A stretch of DNA of 64,000 nt from the NCBI GenBank assembly GCA_035288785.1, contig DATDZF010000009.1, positions 1 through 64,000 on the forward strand, given 5' to 3'. The position numbers and the translations under genes were made by a program. This DNA is from JACRGC01 sp035288785 (lineage in GTDB: Archaea > Micrarchaeota > Micrarchaeia > Norongarragalinales > SBBD01). Positions 57,954-64,000 of this stretch are shown in pieces. Every line of letters begins with the position of its first letter. Within the stretch, counting starts at the first letter, position 1. Under the pieces are notes generated by a model. The model was not told the origin of the DNA. It made no database searches and saw only the letters and a program-made list of their open reading frames with translations.

Positions 57954-58911
57954 CGCCACCCCAGAGTAAGGTGGCAACATTTGTGTCGTCTTCAGATACG
58001 TCCTGAAGCCTTCGAACCATCCGCCAACGTACATCATTCATTTGCTCGGCGGTAAAGCCACCCCTTCCGCGTAATCGCTTATAGAGCAGCACCAATTGAG
58101 GGTTCGCTTTTTTCCATTCCTCAACCCTTCCGGGCCCCCAACTCTTGAATTTTACTCCGGGGCTGAGATCCCAATACTTATCCGTATAATGGGTGAAACC
58201 CAAGTTGTAGTGCTCCCTTAGCAAATGCGAAGCGCGTGGATGGATTTCCGTCGTTAAGACGTCAATTCCCTGTCTTCTTAATTGCCTTTCCAGGTTTCCC
58301 ATCATGGCTTTTGAGAGCCCCGGTGTTGCAAAATCCTCGAGGTATTCAAGTAGACCAATGCCATCGGCCGATTGGGAGGTAGTATAGCCCAATATCTTTT
58401 CCTTGCCAACTGCCCCTGAAACCGCCACCTGAACCGTAAATAGCGGCTGGGGCTCCCCTCCTGATTTCGCTCCGTGCGCCCCCATATGCCTCAAAGTTTC
58501 CAGATTCCCCAAAAAACTCCACTTCCAGGCAGAATGCTTCATGCGCTCTTCTATAGGGAAATCTGCTTTCTTTTTCCAGCGCGGGCTACTTCCCCACCTC
58601 AGCGCACTTCCTCCAAGGCCGCCGCCTCCGCGCCACCTCATTTTCAGCTTGGCAAGCACAGAACGCATATAACGGATTTCCGGCGATATGCTTTCCCGAA
58701 AGTCATGCATAGCAAGCGCGCGGCCTTCCCGTTTCCATTCGGGGGTATTGCTATACACCTTAGTCATGCCTGCCATCGCCCTTCTCCGGTCAGCGCGTAT
58801 GTCGGGGTATAGGTGCATCGTAACTAACCGCACCTCCTGCTCTCCGGGTAGCGAAATTCTCTTTACGTTAAGTTGTGGAACCCGATCCTGACCGCGCAAC
58901 CTTTCAGTCAT
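57907..58911 (-). CDS. Arg-rich hypothetical protein with GNAT-like region
   Basis: 334 residues from ATG 58911 (GGGGGT upstream). Arg is very frequent (about 12%) and Trp is unusually common. The segment ILGYTTSQSADGIGLLEYLEDFATPGLSKAMMGNLERQLRRQGIDVLTTEIHPRASHLLREHYNLGFTHYTDKYWDL follows the pattern of a GNAT acetyltransferase core (G-Y, then acyl-CoA loop-like G-L-[SL], a helix, then A-x-x-L-x-x-x-x-x-[LY]-G-F). This is a weak structural guess; the acceptor is unknown. The N- and C-terminal parts have no recognisable relatives. It is on the minus strand between the TrmB-type gene and fibrillarin. Confidence 0.6.
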   Translation of the reverse strand: MTERLRGQDRVPQLNVKRISLPGEQEVRLVTMHLYPDIRADRRRAMAGMTKVYSNTPEWKREGRALAMHDFRESISPEIRYMRSVLAKLKMRWRGGGGLGGSALRWGSSPRWKKKADFPIEERMKHSAWKWSFLGNLETLRHMGAHGAKSGGEPQPLFTVQVAVSGAVGKEKILGYTTSQSADGIGLLEYLEDFATPGLSKAMMGNLERQLRRQGIDVLTTEIHPRASHLLREHYNLGFTHYTDKYWDLSPGVKFKSWGPGRVEEWKKANPQLVLLYKRLRGRGGFTAEQMNDVRWRMVRRLQDVSEDDTNVATLLWGGARPRNLRNYLRRRGY

Positions 58912-58951
58912 TTTTACCCCCAATTAGAAACAAACATCCACTTCGAAGACC

Positions 58952-59611
58952 CTATTTTTTCTTCATTACCAGGAACATATGGTCGCGCTCGAATAGGCCC
59001 AGATCGATTTTTTCCAGCACTTCAAAATGGCCCCTAAGCTCGGAAATTACCTGTGAATAAATCTGTTTTGGCGGCCTTGAGCTGTCAATTGACCTCGACT
59101 TGATTGCAACCATCGCGATGCCGCCGTTTTTGAGGAACCGCTCGCAATTATCGATCAAGATCCTAACCTGCTCCCTATCGGCAATATCCTCATACACCAC
59201 ATCGACTTTTCCATCCACCAAATCGCCATACCTTTCAGGGAACCTGGCATCCTCTATTATGGGAAGGATGTTGGCGCGCTTTTCCGATATGGAAATGAGA
59301 TCCCTTCCGGACTGCGCTGAAAATTCGACTGCATAAATCGCGCCGTTCGTAATGATATCGCTAAGGAATGAGCATGTAACCCCGTTTGCAGCGCCCAGAT
59401 ACAAAATGGTCGCATCTGGCGTAAATGGGAAGGACCTAAGCCCCCTCGAAATGGCAGCTGCGAGCTTGCTGTGGAATGGGCTCCACTCCCGGAATTCCTT
59501 CCCCTCCACCCGGATCAAATCCTCATCGTGCACCTTGAAGCCCTTGATTAGGGATTGGGTGCAAAGCTTTCCATTGATTTTGTAAACCCCGGGGAAAATT
59601 TGCTGCGCCAT
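58952..59611 (-). CDS. flpA: Fibrillarin, rRNA/tRNA 2'-O-methyltransferase
   Basis: 219 residues from ATG 59611. It is the methyltransferase of C/D guide RNA complexes, working with Nop5 and L7Ae. Marks: EFREWSPFHSKLAAAISRGL at the N-terminal domain, then ATILYLGAANGVTCSFLSDII (SAM motif I, with the N of LGAANG), IYAVEFSAQSGRDLI, ILPIIEDARFPERY, VDVVYEDIADREQVRILIDNCERFLKNGGIAMVAIKSRSIDSSRPP (catalytic Asp and Lys). CCTTTTATACC (59640-59650 region, minus strand) is a possible TATA. It is transcribed away from riboflavin genes. Confidence 0.95.
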   Translation of the reverse strand: MAQQIFPGVYKINGKLCTQSLIKGFKVHDEDLIRVEGKEFREWSPFHSKLAAAISRGLRSFPFTPDATILYLGAANGVTCSFLSDIITNGAIYAVEFSAQSGRDLISISEKRANILPIIEDARFPERYGDLVDGKVDVVYEDIADREQVRILIDNCERFLKNGGIAMVAIKSRSIDSSRPPKQIYSQVISELRGHFEVLEKIDLGLFERDHMFLVMKKK

Positions 59612-59710
59612 ATCGACCGACACTATTTTGAGGAGGGGGAGGTATAAAAGGCAAATGAAGCTGCCAAAGTGGGCGGAACTGAAAGGCAATCGGGAGCAAG
59701 GCCGTCAAAA

Positions 59711-60781
59711 TCAAGCCGGCTCCACTTCAAGTAGAATGTCGCGGCCGAGGCTTTTTTTTGATATTAATTTAAAGCTGATTTTTCGCCCTAAGGAGGATGC
59801 AAAAAGGGGCACTCCTTCCCCGAAAAATTCCGGCACCACGATGAAATAAGCCCTATCAACGATGCCCTCCCGAAGGGCGGAAGCAATTACTGATGAACCG
59901 CCTTCAATCAGAAGCCGGCCTACCCCCCTCTTGCCAAGCTCCTTTAGGATGGAATTCCAATCAAGGGTGCCGGATTTTGATTTGATCGGGATAACTGCAA
60001 AGCCTAAATTCTCGAGCTTTTTCCTCTTTAATTCACCTATGCCGGTATTCCCACAAAATATTAGCACATTCCTGTCTGCAAGCACTTTCGAGTTGAGCGG
60101 GATGCGCAATTTTGCATCTAATATCACTCTCAACGGGTCCTTTCCTCTTACCAGCCGGGTGGTTAGGGCCGGATCATCCGCTAAAACGGTTCCGATCCCG
60201 ACCAAAATCGCATCCGCTTTTGAGCGCAGCTTGTGGGCAAACTTTAGCGAAGCTTTACTGGAAAAATATTTTGCGCCCCTTTTTGTGATTTTTCCATCAA
60301 GGCTTGCTGCAACCTTAAGAACCACATACGGCTTTTTGGTTTTGGCAAATTTCAAATAAGGCAAATTGATTCCTGCAGCGGCCTCCCTTAACAGCCCAAC
60401 ATCCACAATAACGCCATTTTTCCCAAGGTACGCCATCCCTTTCCCCGTAACCTTGGGATTTGGGTCCTGCATCGCAACAACGACCCTCCGGACGCCGGCC
60501 AAAACGATCGCCTTTGCGCAAGGGCCGGTCTTTTTGCCTTTGAAGGGAACGCAGGGCTCAAGATTCACATAAAGTGTTGCGCCCCTTGCCCTTTTGCCCG
60601 CCTTGCCTAGCGCAACAACTTCCGCGTGCGGGCCGCCAAACTGCGCATGGAATCCGGAAGCGATGATGCGGCCGTTTTTGACAATCACGCAGCCAACTAA
60701 TGGGTTGGTTTTGGCGTTGCCCGATCCTTTTGTTGCTAGGATTAGCGCTTTTTGCATGAATTTTTCGTAGGTGAGAGCCAT
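59711..60781 (-). CDS. ribD: Bifunctional riboflavin biosynthesis deaminase/reductase RibD
   Basis: 356 residues from ATG 60781 (ATG 60790 and TTG 60793 are alternatives). The N-terminal deaminase has GGPHAEVVALGKAG (zinc His-Ala-Glu) and EPCVPFKGKKTGPCAKAI (zinc cysteines; the loop between them is two residues longer than usual). The C-terminal reductase has KAVASLDGKITK-like DGKI, ILVGIGTVLADDPALTTRLV, DPLRVILDAKLRIPLNSKVL and GRLLIEGGSSVIASAL. It converts the GTP cyclohydrolase II product to 5-amino-6-ribitylamino-uracil phosphate. This bacterial-type fused enzyme is unusual in archaea, which use separate ArfB and ArfC. Last gene of the riboflavin operon. Confidence 0.92.
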   Translation of the reverse strand: MALTYEKFMQKALILATKGSGNAKTNPLVGCVIVKNGRIIASGFHAQFGGPHAEVVALGKAGKRARGATLYVNLEPCVPFKGKKTGPCAKAIVLAGVRRVVVAMQDPNPKVTGKGMAYLGKNGVIVDVGLLREAAAGINLPYLKFAKTKKPYVVLKVAASLDGKITKRGAKYFSSKASLKFAHKLRSKADAILVGIGTVLADDPALTTRLVRGKDPLRVILDAKLRIPLNSKVLADRNVLIFCGNTGIGELKRKKLENLGFAVIPIKSKSGTLDWNSILKELGKRGVGRLLIEGGSSVIASALREGIVDRAYFIVVPEFFGEGVPLFASSLGRKISFKLISKKSLGRDILLEVEPA

Positions 60782-60801
60782 AAGTACCATCAAGCCCGGG
60801 G

Positions 60802-61404
60802 TTACACCGATTCGAGCGTATGGCCGAGCTTTTTTTTCTTTACTTCGAGATATCCGCGATTTGCCTTGTTTGGCTTTATTTCAAGGGGAATGCGGTCGCG
60901 GACAATAATCCCGTGCGCTTTAAGGCCGCTGATCTTCTTTGGGTTATTGGTTAGGAGTGAAATAGATTTTACCCCTAATGAGACCAAAATGATTGCCGCA
61001 TCCTTGTAATCGCGCATATCATTGGCAAACCCGAGCTTTTCATTTGCTTCAACCGTATCAAGGCCCCCGTCCTGGAGGGAATATGCCTTGATTTTATTTG
61101 CAAACCCGATGCCCCGCCCCTCTTGCCGCAGATAGATCAGGACCCCATTTGGCCTGGATTGGATGTATTTTAAGGACAGCGAAAGCTGCTCCCCGCAATC
61201 GCATTTAATTGAGCCAAAAGCATCCCCAGTCAAGCACTCGGAATGGATTCTAACCGGCACCCCTTCCTGTCCGGCAACGTCCCCATGAAGGAGAACTGCG
61301 TGCTCGGGAGATCCGCTTTCGCATTGGAAGGCAATAACGGTAAAATTCCCGTATTTTGTTGGCAATTTTGCCCTGGAGATTTCCTTTACCATCGCTTTCA
61401 TCAT
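60802..61404 (-). CDS. ribA: GTP cyclohydrolase II
   Basis: 200 residues. It opens GTP in the first riboflavin step, releasing formate and pyrophosphate. Marks: VPVRIHSECLTGDAFGSIKC with CDCG, giving three zinc cysteines; YLRQEGRGIGFANKIKAYSLQD (RQEGRGIGL-type motif); and LTNNPKKISGL near the C-terminus. This is the bacterial single-domain GTP cyclohydrolase II, in contrast to archaeal GTP cyclohydrolase III (ArfA). The start ATG 61404 overlaps the ribH stop as ATGA; ATG 61392 is a possible alternative. It belongs to the rib operon between ribH and ribD. Confidence 0.95.
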   Translation of the reverse strand: MMKAMVKEISRAKLPTKYGNFTVIAFQCESGSPEHAVLLHGDVAGQEGVPVRIHSECLTGDAFGSIKCDCGEQLSLSLKYIQSRPNGVLIYLRQEGRGIGFANKIKAYSLQDGGLDTVEANEKLGFANDMRDYKDAAIILVSLGVKSISLLTNNPKKISGLKAHGIIVRDRIPLEIKPNKANRGYLEVKKKKLGHTLESV

Positions 61405-61811
61405 CTTTTCTTATTTATCGACATTTCTACTGCCGCAATTGCCGCCCTTTTGGCATAATCCTTTGCCCTAGTCTTTGCCTGTTTCCAGGTTATATTGGGG
61501 CCAAGGATCCCAAGTGAAACGTGCTTATCAAAATCGAGCCCCGTGGCCAAAAGTTCGCTTGCGATTGCATTTGCAATCAATTCGTCATGGCCCGTCCCTC
61601 CCTTGATCACTGCGCCAAGCGCAACCACGGCATTGACATTTTCCCGCTTGAGGAGCCGTTTAGCCGCAAGCGGTATTTCGTAGCAACCAGGGACATGCAC
61701 AATGGCAACAACTTCGGCGCCCAATTCTTGTGACGCACGCCCTGCTTCCTTTTCCATGACGGAGGTGATCTCTTGGTTGAAATCCGCCACCACGAATGCC
61801 AATTTAACCAT
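61401..61811 (-). CDS. ribH: 6,7-dimethyl-8-ribityllumazine synthase
   Basis: 136 residues, the short archaeal size. It joins the ribitylamino-uracil with 3,4-dihydroxybutanone 4-phosphate. Marks: FVVADFNQEITSVMEKEA, VHVPGCYEIPLAAKRLL, VNAVVALGAVIKGGTGHDELIANAIASELLATGLD (GAVIKG and the catalytic His in GHDE), VSLGILGPNITWKQAKTRA. It overlaps ribA by four bases (61401-61404) and follows ribC after 20 bases. Its position between ribC and ribA suggests stoichiometric expression. Capsid-like assembly is common in the family but cannot be read from the sequence. Confidence 0.95.
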   Translation of the reverse strand: MVKLAFVVADFNQEITSVMEKEAGRASQELGAEVVAIVHVPGCYEIPLAAKRLLKRENVNAVVALGAVIKGGTGHDELIANAIASELLATGLDFDKHVSLGILGPNITWKQAKTRAKDYAKRAAIAAVEMSINKKR

Positions 61812-61831
61812 GTCCTTGCATTCACCAATGC

Positions 61832-62293
61832 TTATTTTAGGGGGCCCGCATCTCCTTTCCCTTGCCTTATGCCCATTCCCGCCCTTTTTGAGAGCGAGGC
61901 CGGGTCGGAAACCAGCCGGTATGCATTAAGCGCATGCTTCCTTGCGCGGTCCTTGGCTATTTCCGCAAGCGCCCTATCCGAATCCGCCTCGAATTCGAAT
62001 ACGAATGCCTCGAGAATATGTTTGTTTGCGAGAAGCTTTGCCTGTTGTATGCCCATGGAGGCTTCGTGTGCACATTGCGTATCGATCTTTGCGCCGCCGA
62101 CCCACCCAAGTGCAATGCAAATGTCGGCGCCGGAATCAAGTACGCGCCTGCATTCGATTGCCAGGTCCTTGATCCCCGGAACAGTGCGCCTGACGATCTC
62201 CACACCCTTAAGAATGGATAACTCCTCAAGAGCGAATTTGGCCATGTCCACGCGGGCAAAGGTCGTATCTACTACTCCAATTTTGTATTTCAT
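61832..62293 (-). CDS. ribC: Archaeal riboflavin synthase
   Basis: 153 residues. The archaeal enzyme is related to lumazine synthase rather than the bacterial RibE trimer. Marks: KYKIGVVDTTFARVDMAKFAL (the VVDTTFARVDM signature), EIVRRTVPGIKDLAIECRRVLDSGADICIALGWVGGAKIDTQCAHEASMGIQQAKLLA, VFEFEADSDRALAEIAKDRARKHALNAYRLVSDP. It turns two lumazines into riboflavin and pyrimidine. Its presence beside bacterial-type RibA and RibD is the mixed feature of this operon. Start ATG 62293. Confidence 0.95.
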   Translation of the reverse strand: MKYKIGVVDTTFARVDMAKFALEELSILKGVEIVRRTVPGIKDLAIECRRVLDSGADICIALGWVGGAKIDTQCAHEASMGIQQAKLLANKHILEAFVFEFEADSDRALAEIAKDRARKHALNAYRLVSDPASLSKRAGMGIRQGKGDAGPLK

Positions 62294-62358
62294 AAATGAT
62301 CAATCGATTTGGGCACACGAAGTGCAGGATGATTGAGCGGCATGCCCGCAATGCATAT

Positions 62359-63036
62359 TCATCTAGGCTTCAGGCCTGTTTCCTTAAGCAGGGTCCTTCC
62401 TTCGATGAACGCAAGCCCGTTTTCTTTTGCGTATTTTTGGGCCATTTTCTTGCTTGCCGCCCTTCCCTTGCCGAGCATTTCACAAACTACAACCGCGGGA
62501 GGAAGCCCAGCCAGCCTGCATAGCTCAACTGAAAGCTCGGTATGGCCTTGCCGCTCCCGTATGTCCCTTGCGAAAAGGAGCGGCACGTGCCCGGGCGAGT
62601 AAAATTTCCGGGCAAGTTCCGAATTCATTCCGTTATTTTTTGAGATCATTTTGGAAAGTTCCATTATCGTAAGCGCCCTGTCGCTATCGGGGATGCCTGT
62701 AAACGTGCCACGCGAATTTAGGGAAATCGAAAATGCGGATTCATCGCCATAGGGAGTTCGGGTGATCGCAAGCCGGCGCAGCAGGGGCGAATCGGAGCTG
62801 CGTAAAATTTCCGCCATATATTCGAGCCCCATTTTCCGCATAATCTCCTTGCTCGTGGCAAAGCATATGAGGCCCCCCGCATCCTTTCGGAGAGTACGGA
62901 TCGTTTCAGGGGTGATTGCACTGCCATGGATCACAAGGTCTGCTTCCCCTTCCCTTTTCTCCCCATCATAGAGCACCACGAAGCGGCCCGCCTTCAAACT
63001 GGAGATGGCATCCTTAAGCATAAGATCAGCACCCAT
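62359..63036 (-). CDS. ribB: 3,4-dihydroxy-2-butanone 4-phosphate synthase
   Basis: About 225 residues. Start ATG 63036 or 63021; a TATA box at 63049-63062 favours leaderless transcription around these. It converts ribulose 5-phosphate to the butanone phosphate used by RibH. Marks: LYDGEKREGEADLVIHGSAITPETIRTLRKDAGGLICFATS (DGE-REGEAD), ITRTPYGDESAFSISLNSRGTFTGIPDSDRALTIM, NSELARKFYSPGHVPLLFARDIRERQGHTELSVELCRLAGLPPAVVVCEML (RPGHVFPL-type, here YSPGHVPLL). It is the free-standing archaeal type, not fused to a RibA domain. First gene of the rib operon. Confidence 0.94.
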   Translation of the reverse strand: MGADLMLKDAISSLKAGRFVVLYDGEKREGEADLVIHGSAITPETIRTLRKDAGGLICFATSKEIMRKMGLEYMAEILRSSDSPLLRRLAITRTPYGDESAFSISLNSRGTFTGIPDSDRALTIMELSKMISKNNGMNSELARKFYSPGHVPLLFARDIRERQGHTELSVELCRLAGLPPAVVVCEMLGKGRAASKKMAQKYAKENGLAFIEGRTLLKETGLKPR

Positions 63037-63048
63037 ATTGTATTGCCG

Positions 63049-63062
63049 GGGGGTATAAATAG
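63049..63062 (-). promoter_or_regulatory. TATA box of the riboflavin operon
   Basis: TATTTATACC (minus strand) lies about 25 bases before the two candidate ribB start codons. It may also face right as GGTATAAATAG toward the small frame at 63075. No FMN riboswitch fold is visible in the short leader. Confidence 0.6.
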
Positions 63063-63074
63063 ATTTACTTGAAA

Positions 63075-63170
63075 ATGAGAAATTACGTAAAAATGAGTAA
63101 TGTGGTATTTGCCAAAATTGGCGGCCTTTCCGCAAAAACCAAAGCCGAGTACATGAAATGGCCCAAATGA
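63075..63170 (+). CDS. Possible 31-residue protein
   Basis: ATG 63075 to TGA 63168-63170 encodes MRNYVKMSNVVFAKIGGLSA, then KTKAEYMKWPK. A second ATG at 63093 gives 25 residues. The bidirectional TATA box (63049-63062) could drive it. Composition is reasonable and hydrophilic, but nothing beyond a short open frame supports it. Confidence 0.3.
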   Translation: MRNYVKMSNVVFAKIGGLSAKTKAEYMKWPK

Positions 63171-63242
63171 GCTCTCAATCCAATCGGACGAATGCCGACA
63201 TCACCAAAGGGCATCCCCTGCGATTAGATGCAGGCATCAAGC

Positions 63243-63572
63243 TCAATGCACTTCGCTGCCATCCGCAACGTCCCTATCCAAGGTCACCAAGGAAAGGCTG
63301 CCGTCCTCGCCCTGTGCTGCAAGGAGCATCCCCTGCGATTCTATCCCCTTCAGGGTTTTTGGCTCGAGATTGGCAACGATGATGATTTTTTTCCCAAATA
63401 GCCCATCAGGCGAATAATGGGAGGCAATGCCGGCAACAAGAGTGCGCTGCTCGCCTCCGAGTTGGACTCGCAATTTCAGGAGCTTGTCACTCCCTTCGAC
63501 CTTCTCGGCGCTTATAATTTTCGCAACTTTCAGCTGCAATTTGCTAAAATCAGCGAAGGGGATTGTTTCCAT
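63243..63572 (-). CDS. Stand-alone tRNA-binding (EMAPII/MetRS C-terminal) domain protein
   Basis: 109 residues from ATG 63572. It is an OB-fold tRNA-binding domain as found at the C-terminus of methionyl-tRNA synthetase or free as the archaeal MetRS beta subunit. Marks: ETIPFADFSKLQLKVAKIISAEKVEGSDKLLKLRVQLGGEQRTLVAGIASHYSPDGLFGKKIIIVANLEPKTLKGIESQGMLLAA, the typical F-x-x-[LVI]-D-[IL]-R-V-[AG]-x-[IV] pattern (FSKLQLKVAKI) and GMLLAA. It supplies extra tRNA affinity in trans. The stop is followed by 206 bases with no gene up to the rib promoter. Confidence 0.9.
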   Translation of the reverse strand: METIPFADFSKLQLKVAKIISAEKVEGSDKLLKLRVQLGGEQRTLVAGIASHYSPDGLFGKKIIIVANLEPKTLKGIESQGMLLAAQGEDGSLSLVTLDRDVADGSEVH

Positions 63573-63663
63573 GATCTGGCCTTGTGAGGATGCAATTGGA
63601 GGATGATTTATGGCGGCAAAAAGCCCACCTAGCACCCAAACCTCATCGCACGCCGGAATTCCT

Positions 63664-64000
63664 CTAATACACTTTTCGGCGGGGGCTGTAGAACTTATCC
63701 GCTTTCATGGCCTCCACGAACGTCTTGTGCTCCTTGTGCTTCTTTTCTATGACTGCATAAATGAGGGCATAATTCTGTACGAGTATAAGCAGCTGCTTCT
63801 TGGATAGCGCCTTCACCTTCCCGGATATGTCCCTAACGATCTTCTTTGCCCGGTTGGGGTTTGTTTCGGCCTCCTTCAGGAACGCCTCCTCGTATTTCCG
63901 CGCCTGGACGACCTTGATGAATTTCTTGAGGGTATCCTCGCCCTCCCTGAGTTCCTTGTCCGTAAAGGAGGTTTCCCTCTTCTTCAGGTAGCGCTTCTCG
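63664..64000 (-). CDS. Charged protein, C-terminal part only (truncated at window edge)
   Basis: The minus-strand frame ends at TAG 63664-63666 and remains open to the window edge, giving 111 residues: EKRYLKKRETSFTDKELREG onward, then KKFIKVVQARKYEEAFLKEAETN, ALSKKQLLILVQNYALIYAVIEKKH, ending FYSPRRKVY. It is very rich in Lys and Glu and almost wholly helical. No family recognised; the 5' part is beyond 64000. It is not the same frame as any plus-strand shadow in the region, and its codon choice matches neighbours. It precedes the tRNA-binding domain gene by 91 bases on the same strand. Confidence 0.7.
   Translation of the reverse strand, partial: EKRYLKKRETSFTDKELREGEDTLKKFIKVVQARKYEEAFLKEAETNPNRAKKIVRDISGKVKALSKKQLLILVQNYALIYAVIEKKHKEHKTFVEAMKADKFYSPRRKVY

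Noticed and set aside
1..64000. CRISPR arrays, insertion sequences, prophage or toxin-antitoxin genes
   Set aside because: Scanning by eye found no regularly spaced repeats, transposase motifs, integrase, capsid or known antitoxin folds. Only two related 60-base repeats were found.

Overview
The window is archaeal. It carries a type IA topoisomerase with archaeal zinc ribbons, PCNA, a probable primase large subunit, a class I CCA-adding enzyme, a thermosome subunit, prefoldin beta, Pelota, fibrillarin, the Trm56 family tRNA methylase, a CPSF-like beta-CASP nuclease and geranylgeranylglyceryl phosphate synthase (ether lipids). Many genes have a TATA-like box about 25 bases before the start codon, some leaderless, while others have a GGTG- or GGAG-type ribosome binding site. 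Genes are short and close-packed, the 5S rRNA gene stands alone, and pili, surface and small zinc-ribbon proteins are simple. This suggests a small-genome DPANN-like archaeon (Diapherotrites or Micrarchaeota are my best guesses, not proven), but one with real biosynthetic capacity.

Layout. 1-8.6 kb: the end of dnaK, then tRNA and DNA maintenance genes (CCA enzyme, TopA), an AK6-type kinase, an extremely acidic micro-protein, the GTP-dependent dephospho-CoA kinase and a beta-CASP nuclease. 8.7-17.6 kb: solitary 5S rRNA, a lone acyl-CoA dehydrogenase, PCNA, a pyrD-pyrK-pyrC operon, a large repeat-built surface protein and a YggS-type PLP protein. 17.65-21.6 kb: a structured intergenic region with a dispersed repeat, a Kef-type antiporter, a coupled 39-residue ORF, a PriL-like protein with almost no cysteines, and prefoldin. 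21.6-22.7 kb: about 1 kb with little convincing coding sequence but a perfect 26-base dyad. 22.7-33.1 kb: an OPT transporter, type II pantothenate kinase, GGGP synthase, a HEAT-like protein with collagen-type triplets, a Mut7-C protein, a type II/IV secretion membrane protein, ScpA and small proteins. 33.2-39.8 kb: oxidoreductases and the non-oxidative pentose phosphate genes (split transketolase, transaldolase), whose upstream regions share a dyad. 39.9-47.6 kb: a DsbA-like protein with a CxxC membrane protein, the thermosome, a TctA-like permease, Trm56, a dyad-rich regulatory stretch, a type III signal peptide pilin and rpiA. 47.7-57.7 kb: a cyclic 2,3-diphosphoglycerate synthetase-family protein, pyrE, a metalloprotease, Pelota, SppA, a surface protein and a TrmB-type regulator with a dyad at its promoter. 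57.7-64 kb: a GNAT-like protein, fibrillarin, a complete riboflavin operon (ribB-ribC-ribH-ribA-ribD), a tRNA-binding EMAP-type domain and a truncated gene at the edge.

How the genes work together. UMP synthesis is covered by pyrC, pyrD, pyrK and pyrE. Pentose phosphates come from transketolase, transaldolase and RpiA, feeding PRPP, pyrimidines and the ribulose 5-phosphate used by RibB. Riboflavin synthesis mixes bacterial-type early enzymes with an archaeal riboflavin synthase. CoA synthesis combines a eukaryote/bacteria-type pantothenate kinase with the archaeal GTP-dependent last step. No tRNA gene, insertion sequence, phage module, CRISPR array or toxin-antitoxin locus was seen. All family assignments were made by reading motifs by eye; no database search was run.
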